Notes: a model not told the origin generated them from the letters alone. Numbered from the stretch's first letter, positions 1 through 9,471 are shown. The stretch: 64,000 bases of DNA from Streptococcus sanguinis SK1 = NCTC 7863 (GCF_000194945.1 NZ_GL878509.1:204258-268257), one strand, 5' to 3'. Numbers and translations: made by a program.

Positions 1-74
1 TAATATTTATTAAAATAAAACATTTTATCAATTTTTATTCAAAATCAATATATTATATACTGGACTCAAAACAA

Positions 75-100
75 GAAAAAAAGAGTCCGTCAAGACTCCT
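75..100 (-). terminator. Rho-independent terminator of DUF6287 gene
   Basis: On the minus strand a GAGTC/GACTC stem with a short loop is followed by a run of seven T. It abuts the stop codon of the lipoprotein gene. Confidence 0.6.
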
Positions 101-735
101 TATTTTACGCGGTAAAAAACATCGGGATGTTCGGAAACGCTCTGGGTGATGATGAAACGATCTTGACTGGTATCAGTCGGATCTGTCCCATTGACAGTCT
201 CCCCGGCTGGCAAACTCTTTCCTGCTGGAATGATAAGAAAGGCAGCACCGGTTTGGTTTTTCCAACGAATCCCTGCTCGGTAAATCCCATTTTCATCTGG
301 CCCAGAGTAATCTCCTGTCTCAAGCTTGGCAACATCTGACTCGATACCAGACTCATCGAAAGTATAACTGTTCCCTTTGGCATCCTGCCAAGTACCAATC
401 ATGCTGGAAAAATCTCCAGAAGCAATAGCCTTCATATCCAAACTAGAAGTTGGTGCCGTCTCTTTCTCTCCTTTGCTAGCTTCCTTGGCAGACTTTTCAG
501 CTTCAGTTTCCGAATTCTGCTTAGAGCCTGTATCAGAAGTTTCCTGACTATCTGCGTCGCCAGAAAGTTCGCTCGAATTGCTCTCTCTTTCAGACTTTTT
601 AGAAGATGCAGAGCTAGGCGAACTTACTTTAGAATTGTTGGAAGCTGGAGTCATTTGCTCTTTCTTTTGATTACAGGTTACTAGCACGAGTAAGGCTAGT
701 AATCCTCCAATCAAGATGATGATCCATTTTTTCAT
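100..735 (-). CDS. DUF6287-type putative lipoprotein
   Basis: This is a 211-residue exported protein of unknown function. Residues 1-20 form a Lys-Lys start and hydrophobic segment ending in LVT-Cys21. That is a lipobox-like site, but Thr at -1 is unusual, so lipidation is uncertain. Residues 22-100 are a low-complexity Ser/Glu/Lys linker typical of cell-wall-spanning tethers. From about residue 101 a compact domain holds GDFSSMIGTWQDAKGNSYTF, which I recognise as DUF6287. A second protein with this domain lies at 41909-42583. The start is preceded by AAGGAGAG. It is transcribed alone after a gap from gltX. Confidence 0.75.
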   Translation of the reverse strand: MKKWIIILIGGLLALLVLVTCNQKKEQMTPASNNSKVSSPSSASSKKSERESNSSELSGDADSQETSDTGSKQNSETEAEKSAKEASKGEKETAPTSSLDMKAIASGDFSSMIGTWQDAKGNSYTFDESGIESDVAKLETGDYSGPDENGIYRAGIRWKNQTGAAFLIIPAGKSLPAGETVNGTDPTDTSQDRFIITQSVSEHPDVFYRVK

Positions 736-796
736 TTCTCTCTCCTTAAGGTATTTTCTTATTACAATTGTGACATAAAAACAAAAATTTGCAAAG

Positions 797-820
797 TAAA
801 AACCAGCTTGAAAGCTGGTT
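797..820 (-). terminator. gltX terminator
   Basis: A perfect AACCAGC/GCTGGTT hairpin is followed on the minus strand by a T-rich tract, directly after the gltX stop. Confidence 0.7.
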
Positions 821-824
821 CATC

Positions 825-2282
825 TTATTGAATTTGATTCAGCATGTTTTCGATATGCTGGATAGATTTTTCACGGCCTAGCAGGTAAATCGTATCTGGC
901 AGTTCTGGTCCATGCATTTCACCCGAAACGGCAATCCGAATAGGCATGAAGAGGTTTTTACCCTTGATCCCTGTCTCTTTTTGGACAGCCTTGATTTGCG
1001 GGAAGATGTTTTCTGTCACAAAATCTGCATCCGACATAGCTTCTAGCTTTTCCTTGAAAGCTGTCAACACAGTCGGTACCGTTTCACCAGCCATGACCTC
1101 ATGCTCCGCATTTGTCAACTCTGGGAAGTCCGCAAAGAAGAGGTCTGTCAGCGGCACGATTTCATCTACAGACTTCATTTGTGGTTTGTAGAGCTCTACA
1201 AGCTTTTCTGCCTTATCTGTCAAACGACCTGCTTCTTCCAAGTACGGCTTAGCCAGAGCGAAGATTGTGTCAAAATCTGCATTCTTGATGTATTCGTTGT
1301 TCATCCAGTCCAGCTTCTTCTGGTCAAAAGCAGCTGGGGACTTACTGAGACGTTTTTCATCAAAAAGCTCGATCAATTCTTGACGAGAGAAAATCTCATG
1401 CTCGCCGCCAGGATTCCAGCCCAGCAGTGCAATAAAGTTAAAGACGGCTTCTGGCAGGTAGCCCTTCTTGCGATAATCCTCGATAAATTGCAAGGTATTG
1501 GTATCGCGCTTGGACAGCTTCTTACCTGTTTCAGAGTTAATAATCAGGGTCATGTGGCCAAATTCTGGAGCTTCCCAGCCTAAAGCTTCATAAACCATGA
1601 GCTGTTTAGGTGTGTTAGCAATATGATCGTCTCCACGAATAACGTGTGAAATTTCCATCAAATGGTCATCAATAACCACAGCAAAGTTATAAGTTGGGTA
1701 GCCGTCTTTCTTCTGGATAACCCAGTCACCACCGATATTGCCACCTTCAAACTCAATTTCGCCCTTGACCATGTCCGTCCACTTATAGATACCAGCCTCA
1801 TTGACAACCAGACGAACCGTCGGAATGATCCCCGCTGCTTCGCGCTCAGCAATATAGGCTGCCTTTTCTTCCTCAGACATACCTAGAAACTCATTGATAT
1901 AACGCGGTGTTTCGCCAGCCGCTTCCTGACGTTCGCGTTCAGCCGCTAATTCTTCCTCAGTTACATAGGACTTGTAAGCCAAGCCCTTGTCCAAGAGTTC
2001 ATTAACGTATTTTTGGTAAATATCCAAGCGCTCAGACTGACGGTAGTTTTCGTGAGTCTCAGGACTCTCATCCCAGTCAATACCCAGCCAGCGTAAGTTT
2101 TCAAGCTGTGAGCGTTCTCCGTCTTCTACATGGCGCTTGCGGTCTGTATCCTCGATACGGATAATGAATGTTCCACCATAGTGACGAGCATAGAGATAGT
2201 TAAAGAGCGCAGTCCGCGCATTTCCGATGTGTAAAAGTCCAGTCGGACTTGGTGCATAACGCACTCGAATCGCTTTTGTCAA
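825..2282 (-). CDS. gltX: Glutamate--tRNA ligase
   Basis: This class I aminoacyl-tRNA synthetase charges tRNA-Glu in the cytoplasm (in most Gram-positives it also mischarges tRNA-Gln for later amidation). At 485 residues it has the usual length. The HIGH-type motif is at residues 11-21 ([11 protein letters not shown]) and the KMSKS-type motif is KLSKRD near residue 255. The C-terminal anticodon-binding half is complete and ends with a hairpin terminator. The start overlaps no other gene. No T-box leader is visible upstream. Assignment is by strong family recognition. Confidence 0.97.
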   Translation of the reverse strand: MTKAIRVRYAPSPTGLLHIGNARTALFNYLYARHYGGTFIIRIEDTDRKRHVEDGERSQLENLRWLGIDWDESPETHENYRQSERLDIYQKYVNELLDKGLAYKSYVTEEELAAERERQEAAGETPRYINEFLGMSEEEKAAYIAEREAAGIIPTVRLVVNEAGIYKWTDMVKGEIEFEGGNIGGDWVIQKKDGYPTYNFAVVIDDHLMEISHVIRGDDHIANTPKQLMVYEALGWEAPEFGHMTLIINSETGKKLSKRDTNTLQFIEDYRKKGYLPEAVFNFIALLGWNPGGEHEIFSRQELIELFDEKRLSKSPAAFDQKKLDWMNNEYIKNADFDTIFALAKPYLEEAGRLTDKAEKLVELYKPQMKSVDEIVPLTDLFFADFPELTNAEHEVMAGETVPTVLTAFKEKLEAMSDADFVTENIFPQIKAVQKETGIKGKNLFMPIRIAVSGEMHGPELPDTIYLLGREKSIQHIENMLNQIQ

Positions 2283-2388
2283 AGTTCCATTCTCCTATTT
2301 GTATTTCGGGGAATCATTCCCACTCCGATTTTCAAACGTAATCATTATATCATACTCTGAGGGCAGAATACGACTTTACAGTCTATTT

Positions 2389-3168
2389 TTACGACAGGCG
2401 CTCTTCCAGCTGGAAGTCGATAGGAAGCCAGGCCAGCACATTCTCCAGCTGCTTTTCCCAGTAATACCACTCATGCTTACCTGGACTGTGGCTGTAAGTA
2501 ATCTCCAAACCTAAGTCTTGCAGGTTTTTCACTGCCTTCTGATTGGCCTTGTAGAGAAAATCTTCTTCGCCACACCAAGCCCAAAGCTTGGTTATTTTAT
2601 CAGATTGCTTGGCTATACTCTCCAGCGAATGGGGGCTGCTGGTCCAGTCCTTATAGTCTCCAAAAACTCCTCGCCAATAGGCTGGCGTTGCCATTTCAGC
2701 ATTATCTGGACGAGCATCAAGAAAACTCAAAGCGCCTGAAAGACTAGCCGCGTATGAAAAGCGGTTAGACTTGAGAGCCAGCTTAAAGGCTCCATATCCG
2801 CCCATGGAAAGACCAGCGATAAAATTCTTCTCCCGCTTATCCGACATATTTGGGAAAAAGCGCTTGAGCACCCGAGGCAGCTCCTCAGCGATAGCTTCGT
2901 AATAGTTAAAGCCGTACTGAGTATCGGTGTACCAGCCATTGCTGGTATTAGGCATGACAACAATCAAGTTGGTCGAGCGAACCAGACGCTCAATATTTGA
3001 GCGCTTGAGCCAGCTATTGTGATTCCCGTTCATACCATGAAGCAGATACAAAACAGGAATGTCCTTATCATCCGGCTTGTCCACACGAGCTGCGTCCGGA
3101 TAGAGGACATTAACGCCCCATTCCATCTCCAAAGCCTCAGAATAATACTCTATTTTCATCACTGCCAT
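2389..3168 (-). CDS. Esterase family alpha/beta hydrolase (tributyrin-esterase-like)
   Basis: A 259-residue serine hydrolase. The nucleophile elbow is GLSMGG with Ser121, after a [10 protein letters not shown] oxyanion-loop segment at about residues 41-50. An Asp in WCGEED and a His in PGKHEWYYW can complete the triad. It resembles streptococcal EstA short-chain esterases and the esterase-D/antigen-85 fold. I chose the ATG at 3168 because AAGGAG sits 8 bases upstream; a longer frame reaching 3330 would run into the RNase J gene. There is no signal peptide, so it should be cytoplasmic. The natural substrate is not deducible. Confidence 0.85.
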   Translation of the reverse strand: MAVMKIEYYSEALEMEWGVNVLYPDAARVDKPDDKDIPVLYLLHGMNGNHNSWLKRSNIERLVRSTNLIVVMPNTSNGWYTDTQYGFNYYEAIAEELPRVLKRFFPNMSDKREKNFIAGLSMGGYGAFKLALKSNRFSYAASLSGALSFLDARPDNAEMATPAYWRGVFGDYKDWTSSPHSLESIAKQSDKITKLWAWCGEEDFLYKANQKAVKNLQDLGLEITYSHSPGKHEWYYWEKQLENVLAWLPIDFQLEERLS

Positions 3169-3194
3169 TCGCATTTCTCCTTCTATCTTTCTGA

Positions 3195-3224
3195 CAAGAA
3201 AAAGCCGAAGCCCGACTTTTCTTG
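3195..3224 (-). terminator. RNase J gene terminator
   Basis: An imperfect CAAGAAAAG..CTTTTTCTTG inverted repeat lies just after the RNase J stop codon and upstream of the esterase start. Confidence 0.5.
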
Positions 3225-3241
3225 TATTTGTGTTCAGATTT

Positions 3242-4909
3242 TTACCGCACTTCCATAACAACTGGCAAAATAGCTGGGCGACGCTTGGTTTGATCAAAGA
3301 GATATTTGGCCAGACTGTCACGGACAGCACCCTTCAGCTCACCCCAGTCAAAGCTATCCTGCGCCAGATAGTCTTCCACGGTTTTATTGATAATGTCAGA
3401 GCTTTCGCGCAAAATATCTCTGCTCTTCTTAACATAGACAAATCCACGGGTATGTACTTTAGCCTTGGAAATGATTTTCTTTTCCTTACGGTTAACTGTG
3501 AGTGCCACGATGAAAATACCATCTTCAGACAAGACCTTGCGGTCGCGGAGGACGATATTACCCACATCGCCAATCGCATTTCCATCAATCATGACATCTC
3601 CAGCTGATACTGCACCAGCTGGCACAAAATCACCATGGTCGTATTCCATGATGCTGCCACGCTTAGGAATGAAGATATTTTCCGGCAGCATGCCAACTTC
3701 CATGGCAGCCTTGGCATGAGCATCCAATCCGCGGTACTCACCCTGAATCGGGAAGAGGTACTTAGGCTGCAGCAGGTTAATCATGAGCTGCAAATCACGC
3801 GCATTTCCATGACCTGAAACCCGCAGGTTTTGGGTAATCAGCTTGACAATGCCACCCGCCTGATAAATCATATTTTCCACGCGAGCCACGACAGCTTCCT
3901 TGGCAATTGACGGCGTCGTTACGATGTAAATCAAATCGCCTTCCTTGATTTCCACATAGCGGTGACGGCCAATTGACATCTTACGCAGGCCATTGATAGG
4001 CTCACCCATCCGGCCAGTCTCCAAGATGATCAGCTCATGGTCTTCAAACTTAGACATTTCCTTGGGCTTGATCAAAAGGCGTTCGTCCACCAAGGACAGC
4101 TTCTTGAGGCGGATAGCCGTACGAACGATGTTTTCAACATCAAAGCCTGTCAAAACCACTCGGCGGCCAGTCTCTGCAGCTGCATCAAAGACCTGCTGGA
4201 TACGAGATAAGTTGCTGGCAACCGCCGCAACAATCACGCGACCATCCCAGTCAGCAATCGTATCTTCGATTTCCTTGCCGACCTCGCTCTCACTAGCCAC
4301 CTGAACAGTGCTGTCTGCATTAGCTGAATCACTGAGCAAGGCCAGAACACCCTCGCGGCCAATCTCAGCCAGACGGCCAAAGTCTGTCGCATAGGACGGG
4401 CTGGCAGACTGGTCAAACTTGAAATCACCTGTATAAACGATACTGCCTTTTCTGGTCTTGATGACAACTCCCAAACTCTCAGGAATCGAGTGAGTCGTCC
4501 GGAAGAAGGAAACCACGGTTTTGCCAAATTCAATCTCAGTATTTTCATCAATCACATGGAAATCATTGAACTTCTTAACCGCATCATTGTTTTTGACAAA
4601 CAGCTTGGCCAGCTCAATTGTCAACTCTGATCCAAAAACTGGCACCTTAGCATCTGCCAAAAGATTAGGTAGAGCACCAATCGCATCCGCGTGCCCGTGC
4701 GTCAGAAAGACACCGGCAATCCGCTTCTTATTTTCAAACAAATAGTCCATGTTGGGAACGACATAATCCACACCCAACTGCTCATTTTCTGGGTACTTCA
4801 GCCCAACATCCAATACAAAAATGGAATCATCCACTTCGGCAACGTAGAGATTTTTACCATTTTCACGTACGCCGCCCAAAGCAATCAGTTTAATATTGCT
4901 CTTGCTCAT
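3242..4909 (-). CDS. Ribonuclease J family protein, probably the J2 paralogue
   Basis: A 555-residue metallo-beta-lactamase/beta-CASP nuclease of mRNA decay and 5' end maturation. The N-terminal beta-lactamase core carries HGHADAIGA at residues 71-79. The classical zinc motif is HxHxDH, so the final His is replaced by Ala here. That kind of degeneracy is expected of RNase J2, a weakly active partner of J1. Downstream, beta-CASP features and the SGHGNARDL segment are present, followed by the C-terminal dimerisation domain. The start has a good GGAG site. The J1/J2 assignment rests on this motif alone. Confidence 0.85.
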   Translation of the reverse strand: MSKSNIKLIALGGVRENGKNLYVAEVDDSIFVLDVGLKYPENEQLGVDYVVPNMDYLFENKKRIAGVFLTHGHADAIGALPNLLADAKVPVFGSELTIELAKLFVKNNDAVKKFNDFHVIDENTEIEFGKTVVSFFRTTHSIPESLGVVIKTRKGSIVYTGDFKFDQSASPSYATDFGRLAEIGREGVLALLSDSANADSTVQVASESEVGKEIEDTIADWDGRVIVAAVASNLSRIQQVFDAAAETGRRVVLTGFDVENIVRTAIRLKKLSLVDERLLIKPKEMSKFEDHELIILETGRMGEPINGLRKMSIGRHRYVEIKEGDLIYIVTTPSIAKEAVVARVENMIYQAGGIVKLITQNLRVSGHGNARDLQLMINLLQPKYLFPIQGEYRGLDAHAKAAMEVGMLPENIFIPKRGSIMEYDHGDFVPAGAVSAGDVMIDGNAIGDVGNIVLRDRKVLSEDGIFIVALTVNRKEKKIISKAKVHTRGFVYVKKSRDILRESSDIINKTVEDYLAQDSFDWGELKGAVRDSLAKYLFDQTKRRPAILPVVMEVR

Positions 4910-5094
4910 TTTTTCTCCTATTCAATTTTCAGAATCTCACTTTTATCAAAGATTCTTTATTTTATTACTAACGGTCCTTGGCTAGCCAAGTCGAATTACA
5001 GTCTTGCAAACCAAAGGTTTGCATATCCAACCTATTATAGCATTTTTTCAGCTTTTTTCAAAGTCAAGTGTGTCTTCTTAGCGCCCTTTACCAC
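4910..5094. other. Intergenic region upstream of RNase J gene
   Basis: No reading frame is visible. It lies between the RNase J start and the terminator at 5095-5132 and presumably holds the RNase J promoter, which I could not place with confidence. Confidence 0.4.
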
Positions 5095-5132
5095 AAAAAA
5101 AAAACGACCTCTAGCTTTACTCGGCTAGAGGT
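5095..5132 (-). terminator. Strong terminator ending a gene-less transcript
   Basis: A perfect 9-bp stem (ACCTCTAGC with GCTAGAGGT) and an 8-base loop are followed on the minus strand by about ten T. No gene lies upstream on the minus strand before 5510, so it ends the unit that starts there. Confidence 0.8.
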
Positions 5133-5503
5133 CTGGTTTACTTCGCTGGTATGAGAGCAATCAGTTCATCCAAGGTGTAACTGAATAACAATTTTTTATT
5201 TATTGTTTTTATTATTTTTTATAAACTTTTAATTCCTTCAACCGCTAATGATTTTCTTTTTATCTTAGCATTGGAAATCTCTATAACATAATAAAGCACT
5301 ATTGATTGAATTCTCGAAGTTTGAAAACCATCTAAAAGCTTCTACTTTCTATACTATCGTTACAATCAGGCAAGCTAAGCAGGCCTGTCTGACAATTCAA
5401 CCAATATGTCAAGTAAAGCAACTACTTATGTATTACAAACAACTATACCAACAAAGTAAACTTTAAAGCGAATGAATTTGGCTTCCTTTCTTTTTATTTC
5501 CTT
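5095..5503 (-). ncRNA. Candidate ~410-nt noncoding or remnant transcript
   Basis: A good promoter at 5510-5538 and a strong terminator at 5095-5132 frame about 410 bases with no convincing reading frame on the minus strand. Near the 3' end a short open stretch encodes YTLDELIALIPAK followed by a stop at about 5140, which looks like the tail of a decayed gene. It could be a regulatory RNA or the relic of a sugar-regulated gene. Confidence 0.35.
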
Positions 5504-5509
5504 AATTCT

Positions 5510-5547
5510 ATTATAGTACTCTATTTTAATTTTTGCAAGCGTTTACA
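5510..5547 (-). promoter_or_regulatory. Promoter with overlapping cre (CcpA) site
   Basis: On the minus strand, TTGCAA (5533-5538) and TATAAT (5510-5515) are separated by 17 bases. On the plus strand TTGCAAGCGTTTACA at 5533-5547 fits the catabolite-response consensus WTGNAANCGNWNNCW at every position. The site covers the -35 element, which implies CcpA repression when preferred sugar is present. Confidence 0.65.
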
Positions 5548-5564
5548 ACCAAGAAATTAAAAAA

Positions 5565-5580
5565 CTTTTTAGCTAAAAAG
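5565..5580. repeat. 16-bp perfect palindrome upstream of cre promoter
   Basis: CTTTTTAGCTAAAAAG reads the same on both strands. It lies about 65 bases upstream of the predicted start of the gene-less transcript and just beyond the csbD terminator. It could be an operator. Confidence 0.4.
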
Positions 5581-5588
5581 AAGTCAAG

Positions 5589-5624
5589 CAAAAAAAGAAA
5601 GGAGACCTTAAAATGATCTCCTTT
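5589..5624 (-). terminator. Stress operon terminator
   Basis: AAAGGAGA/TCTCCTTT stem followed on the minus strand by CTTTTTTT, about 70 bases after csbD. Confidence 0.75.
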
Positions 5625-5695
5625 AAACTCTAGATAATTTTTATCAGTGACTATAGCTAACAAAGACTTTTTATAAGGAAAATCGACTATTGGTA

Positions 5696-5908
5696 TTATT
5701 TAACGTCTTTATCGTCTTTCTTAACCATATTTTTAACACCTTCGATTGCGCCTTCAACAGCATCTTTGGCATCTTCTGCAACTTCTTTAACTTTAGAAAC
5801 TACTTTTTCAGCAGCTCCTTCTTTTTCTGTTTTTTTATCACCAGTTAATTTGCCTAGGCCTTCTTTAACAGAACCTTTAGCTTGGTTGAATTTTTCTTCT
5901 GTAGACAT
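5696..5908 (-). CDS. CsbD family general-stress protein
   Basis: A 70-residue hydrophilic, Lys/Glu-rich protein beginning [25 protein letters not shown], the typical CsbD opening. No membrane segment is present. The CsbD family is stress-induced in Firmicutes, with unknown biochemical role. The ATG at 5908 is chosen because GGAGGT lies 7 bases upstream; the frame otherwise extends nine codons. It is the last gene of the glsB-amaP-DUF2273-gls24 cluster, or a co-regulated neighbour, and is followed by a terminator. Confidence 0.85.
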   Translation of the reverse strand: MSTEEKFNQAKGSVKEGLGKLTGDKKTEKEGAAEKVVSKVKEVAEDAKDAVEGAIEGVKNMVKKDDKDVK

Positions 5909-5984
5909 AATTGATACCTCCGTTATTAGTTTCAATTTTTAAAGCAATGAAAGAATATAAGAATTCCTAATTTTAGTGAGAGAA

Positions 5985-6575
5985 TTAACGAACGCGAGCT
6001 TTTTCACTTGATGCAGCGTCTTTAACAGCCTCTACACCATCGCCAACTTTTTCTTGAACAGCTGAGAAACCGCCGCTAATGCCAGATTTTGCTTTTTCGA
6101 ATTGCTCTGAAGCAAATTCACCTGTTGATTCAGCAACATCTGTCACTCGGTCTTGAAGGCTTACTGAATCCGCTTCGTGTTGTTCTTTCGTTTTAATATC
6201 AACAACATTGACATTTACTTCAACAACTTCCAAATCAGTCATCTTAGAAACTTCTTCTGCAACGACTTTCTTGATTTCTTTGTATAAAGCTGGAACATTC
6301 TTTTGATATTCTGCAACCACATTCAGGTCAACAGCTACTTGTTCTTTACCAACTTCAACATTGACACCATGAGTGACATTGTCAGAGTTGACCAATTTAT
6401 CTTTTATGTTAGAGAAGAAGCCACCGTCAACAGCCAGCAAACCTGAAACTTTCTCTAAAGAGAGACCGATAATTTTTTGAATGACCTTATCATCATAAGT
6501 CAATTCACCTTTTACTTCGTGAGCTGCTTGAGCAACTTCTTTTTTTGCAACATCTTTAACATCTTTATTTGACAT
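5985..6575 (-). CDS. Asp23/Gls24 family envelope stress protein
   Basis: A 196-residue protein with the Asp23 domain at roughly residues 25-135 (VIQKIIGLSLEKVSGLLAV and later NVNVVDI). An amphipathic Ala/Glu/Lys tail to the C-terminus follows. In staphylococci Asp23 is held at the membrane by AmaP. The gene order here (amaP, DUF2273, gls24) matches that complex. There is no signal peptide, so it is probably peripheral on the cytoplasmic face. AGGAG lies just before the start. Family assignment is firm; detailed function is inferred from Asp23. Confidence 0.9.
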   Translation of the reverse strand: MSNKDVKDVAKKEVAQAAHEVKGELTYDDKVIQKIIGLSLEKVSGLLAVDGGFFSNIKDKLVNSDNVTHGVNVEVGKEQVAVDLNVVAEYQKNVPALYKEIKKVVAEEVSKMTDLEVVEVNVNVVDIKTKEQHEADSVSLQDRVTDVAESTGEFASEQFEKAKSGISGGFSAVQEKVGDGVEAVKDAASSEKARVR

Positions 6576-6592
6576 GTTAAACTCCTTTATTC

Positions 6593-6763
6593 TTATTTAA
6601 ATATATTTTTGTTTTGAATATAATATCCGATTCCTGCCCCTAGAGTAGCGCAAATCAAGACAAATAGAGTCTTAAAGAAGCCAAAGGATAGGATAAAACA
6701 TGCTAGAATAATGCCTGCTAATCCAGACAAGATTGGATATTGATATTTTTTAAACCATTCCAT
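6593..6763 (-). CDS. DUF2273 small membrane protein
   Basis: A 56-residue frame starts MEWFKKYQYPILSG and continues with two closely spaced hydrophobic stretches (GLAGIILACFILSF and TLFVLICATLGAGIGYY), ending in NKNIFK. GGAAG precedes the ATG. Size, position between amaP and gls24, and sequence character match the DUF2273 proteins of Gls24 operons. It probably forms a membrane hairpin in the envelope-stress assembly. It is shorter than most gene-calling cut-offs and easily missed. Confidence 0.85.
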   Translation of the reverse strand: MEWFKKYQYPILSGLAGIILACFILSFGFFKTLFVLICATLGAGIGYYIQNKNIFK

Positions 6764-6774
6764 TTTTTACTTCC

Positions 6775-7356
6775 TTACTTTACACGACTAGTAGTTTTTT
6801 TAGCCGCTTCTTTTGGCTTGAAGTCTGAGACAGAGATTTTAAGCTTGACATTATGAGTGATTCCGAAGAATTCTGTCAATCCAGACGCAATTTCTTCTTG
6901 AATCAACCGACTTCTCTTGATGATGTTTTCCGAAGGAACGATTGCCCCTTTAACAGAAACCATGCATTTGTTTTTACGGCTATTTACTGAAACTGCAGGA
7001 TCTTTAATTAAACCGTGTTCTGTTAACAGACTACGAACAAACCCTTCAATGGCTGAATTTTTCAGCATCAGTTTCCCATCCGCATCAGCTAGCTGAATTT
7101 CCAAACGTCTCTTAGGATAAAAAACTATCACTAACATCAGTAGTAAGATTAAGCTTACTAAAACCATAGTGCCCCAGAAAACATACCTAGAAAGATAGTA
7201 GCCCACAAAAGGAATCTGCTTCCAAGTGAATAACTTCCAGCTAAATAATTGGAGCCCCAGACCGCTGACTTTATGAAAGTCTAGCAAAACAGGAATCAAA
7301 ATTGTCAAGATTAAAATACAGAAAATAAGGGAAAGTATTTTTCTTGATTTTGACAT
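6775..7356 (-). CDS. amaP: Alkaline shock response membrane anchor protein AmaP
   Basis: A 193-residue protein with two transmembrane segments, about residues 8-27 and 54-79. A cytoplasmic C-terminal region follows, carrying the DUF-type stretch with VKGAIVPSENIIKRSRLIQEEI. In the staphylococcal system AmaP recruits Asp23 to the membrane. It lies upstream of DUF2273 and gls24 and downstream of glsB, all co-directional with short gaps. The product probably senses or buffers cell-wall stress. No catalytic motif is visible. Confidence 0.85.
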   Translation of the reverse strand: MSKSRKILSLIFCILILTILIPVLLDFHKVSGLGLQLFSWKLFTWKQIPFVGYYLSRYVFWGTMVLVSLILLLMLVIVFYPKRRLEIQLADADGKLMLKNSAIEGFVRSLLTEHGLIKDPAVSVNSRKNKCMVSVKGAIVPSENIIKRSRLIQEEIASGLTEFFGITHNVKLKISVSDFKPKEAAKKTTSRVK

Positions 7357-7411
7357 ATTGAATCCTCACATCATTAAATTTTAAATTGTATTTTGAAAGT
7401 AAAAAGACAAT

Positions 7412-7651
7412 TTATGCCTTTTTACCTACAAAAAATGATACAACAGCTACCACAATAACTGCACCAATGATAGAAGGAAGCAAGGCCATACCAGCCAAAC
7501 TAGGACCCCAAGTTCCCAAAAGTGACTGACCGACAGCAGAACCAACTAAACCTGCAACAACGTTTGCAATAACACCCATTGAGCCGCCTTTTTTAGTGAT
7601 TGATCCAGCAATAAGACCAATAACACCTCCAACAATAATAGACCAAAGCAT
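7412..7651 (-). CDS. GlsB/YeaQ/YmgE family stress membrane protein
   Basis: A 79-residue, almost wholly hydrophobic, Gly-rich protein with three predicted membrane segments: LWSIIVGGVIGLIAG, GVIANVVAGLVGSAVG and LPSIIGAVIVVAVVSFFV. This is the transglycosylase-associated (GlsB) family found in Gls24 operons. It is the first gene of the stress operon, with a GGAG site before the ATG. Function in the family is undefined beyond membrane stress association. Confidence 0.9.
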   Translation of the reverse strand: MLWSIIVGGVIGLIAGSITKKGGSMGVIANVVAGLVGSAVGQSLLGTWGPSLAGMALLPSIIGAVIVVAVVSFFVGKKA

Positions 7652-7728
7652 ATTGATTCTCCTTTCTAATTTTTTCTAAATCAAAATTGTTTAATAATAT
7701 TTTTTACTATTATTTTTTGATTAACATA

Positions 7729-7771
7729 ATTATATAATTTTCCAACTTGGAAACATAATAATTCAACTTGG
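7729..7771 (-). promoter_or_regulatory. Stress-operon promoter with 21-bp-spaced direct repeats
   Basis: A TATAAT -10 lies at 7729-7734 on the minus strand. CCAAGTTG occurs twice on that strand (7743-7750 and 7764-7771), exactly 21 bases apart, or two helical turns. The repeats lie where a -35 element should be, and the actual -35 (TATGTT) is poor. This suggests activator-dependent transcription. The region is shared with the divergent Mga-like regulator gene. Confidence 0.5.
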
Positions 7772-7944
7772 TTTTCTTTCCGTTTATCTGTACTATAGAT
7801 ACGAAAAGATAAGAATTCCTTGTTCTATAGGCTTTTATCAGCATTTTTAGATATATTTTAAAGTTGTTGAACGAGGTTAAATGCATAAAATATGGTATGA
7901 TTGCCTGATAATAAAAACACTATATAAAGAAAGATAATATTTTA

Positions 7945-9426
7945 ATGCGAGAATTACTGTCTAAAAAGAGCCACAGGCAATTAGAACTACTAGAACTACT
8001 ATTTAAAAACAAACGCTGGTTTCATATTTCTGAGCTAGCTGAACTATTAAATTGTACAGAACGTTCAGTAAAAGATGATTTATCCCATGTCAAGTCCTCT
8101 TTTCCTCAATTGATTTTTCACTCTTCTACTAATGGCATACGTATCATCAATACCGATGATAGTGATATTGAGATGGTGTATCACCATTTTTTTAAGCATT
8201 CAACCCATTTTTCAATTTTAGAATTCATCTTCTTTAACGAAGGATATGAAACTGAGAGTCTTTGTAAAGAGTTTTATATAAGCTCTTCCTCACTCTATCG
8301 TATAATCAGTCATATTAACAAAATCATAAAAAAACAATATAATTTTAAAATTAGTCTCAATCCTGCTCGGATTACTGGAGATGAGATTGATATCCGTTAT
8401 TTTTTTGCACAATATTTTTCCGAAAAATATTATTTCCTTGAATGGCCCTTTACAGATTTTTCAGTAGAACCTTTGTGTAAGCTGTTAGCACTGGTCTATA
8501 AAGAAACTGCATTTCCTGTCAATTTCTCAACTCAAAGAATGTTAAAATTGCTCCTGGTTACAAATTTATATCGAATAAAGTTTGGTCATTTCTTGGAAGT
8601 TGAGAAAGATTCTTTTAACAATCAATTGTTAGAATCTTTTATGCAGGCAGAAGGAATCGAAGACATTGTAGCGAGCTTTGATTCTGAATACCATATCTCT
8701 CTGAATAAAGAAGTGATAGGCCAACTATTTGTCTCCTATTTTCAAAAAATGTTTTTCATTGATGAGAATCTATTTATGAGCTGCGCAAAAACAGACAGCT
8801 ATGTAAAAAATTCGTATCAATTATTAAGTGATTTAATTGATCAGATAGAAAGCAAATATAATCTTAAAATTGACAATAATGACAATCTGATTTGGCATCT
8901 GCATAATACAGCACATCTGCATCGTCAGGAACTATCTACAGAGTTTATTCTGTTTGATCAAAAAGGGAATACCATCAAGAACTTTCAAAATATTTTCCCT
9001 CAATTTGTTTCAGATATTAAAAAAGGGATTGAACATTACCTAGAGACTTTGAATATCCATAGCACACCAATGAAAGTCAACCACCTATCCTATACTTTTA
9101 TCACTCACAGCAAACATTTAGTGCTGAATCTTTTACAAAATCAGCCTAAATTAAAAGTTTTAGTCATGAGTAATTTTGATCAGTATCATGCAAAATCAGT
9201 AGCAGAGACCCTTTCTTATTATTGCAGCAACAATTTTGAACTTGAGGTTTGGAATAAATTAGAACTATCAATCGATTCTTTAAAAGAATCACCTTACGAT
9301 ATCATCATTTCTAATTTTATTATTCCACCCATTGAGAATAAGAGACTGATCTATTCCAATAATATTAATACGGTCGCACTCATCTCCTTACTTAACGCAA
9401 TGATGTTTATTCGATTAGATGAGTGA
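7945..9426 (+). CDS. Mga-like transcriptional regulator
   Basis: A 493-residue DNA-binding protein. The N-terminal winged helix-turn-helix is at about residues 10-60 (LELLFKNKRWFHISELAELLNCTERSVKDDL, described here in parts). A second HTH follows around residues 95-130 (CKEFYISSSSLYRIISHI). The remainder resembles PRD-like regulatory domains and a C-terminal EIIB-like domain, as in Mga/RofA-type regulators. The gene is markedly AT-rich compared with its neighbours. It is transcribed divergently from the envelope-stress operon and so may control it. Its own RBS is weak. The targets are inferred, not shown. Confidence 0.8.
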   Translation: MRELLSKKSHRQLELLELLFKNKRWFHISELAELLNCTERSVKDDLSHVKSSFPQLIFHSSTNGIRIINTDDSDIEMVYHHFFKHSTHFSILEFIFFNEGYETESLCKEFYISSSSLYRIISHINKIIKKQYNFKISLNPARITGDEIDIRYFFAQYFSEKYYFLEWPFTDFSVEPLCKLLALVYKETAFPVNFSTQRMLKLLLVTNLYRIKFGHFLEVEKDSFNNQLLESFMQAEGIEDIVASFDSEYHISLNKEVIGQLFVSYFQKMFFIDENLFMSCAKTDSYVKNSYQLLSDLIDQIESKYNLKIDNNDNLIWHLHNTAHLHRQELSTEFILFDQKGNTIKNFQNIFPQFVSDIKKGIEHYLETLNIHSTPMKVNHLSYTFITHSKHLVLNLLQNQPKLKVLVMSNFDQYHAKSVAETLSYYCSNNFELEVWNKLELSIDSLKESPYDIIISNFIIPPIENKRLIYSNNINTVALISLLNAMMFIRLDE

Positions 9427-9445
9427 TTTAGACTATTTTGATAAC

Positions 9446-9471
9446 AAAAAAACCGCAATCTAGCGGTTTTT
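9446..9471. terminator. Bidirectional terminator after Mga-like gene
   Basis: AAAACCGC/GCGGTTTT stem with a 6-base loop and T or A runs on both sides, 20 bases after the regulator stop. Confidence 0.8.

Noticed and set aside
1101..1583. Plus-strand frame of 160 codons
   Set aside because: Antisense to gltX, with no RBS and atypical composition.
5130..5180. C-terminal tail YTLDELIALIPAK as a real small gene or antitoxin
   Set aside because: No start codon or RBS in frame and stops just upstream; at best a remnant, so not called as a gene.
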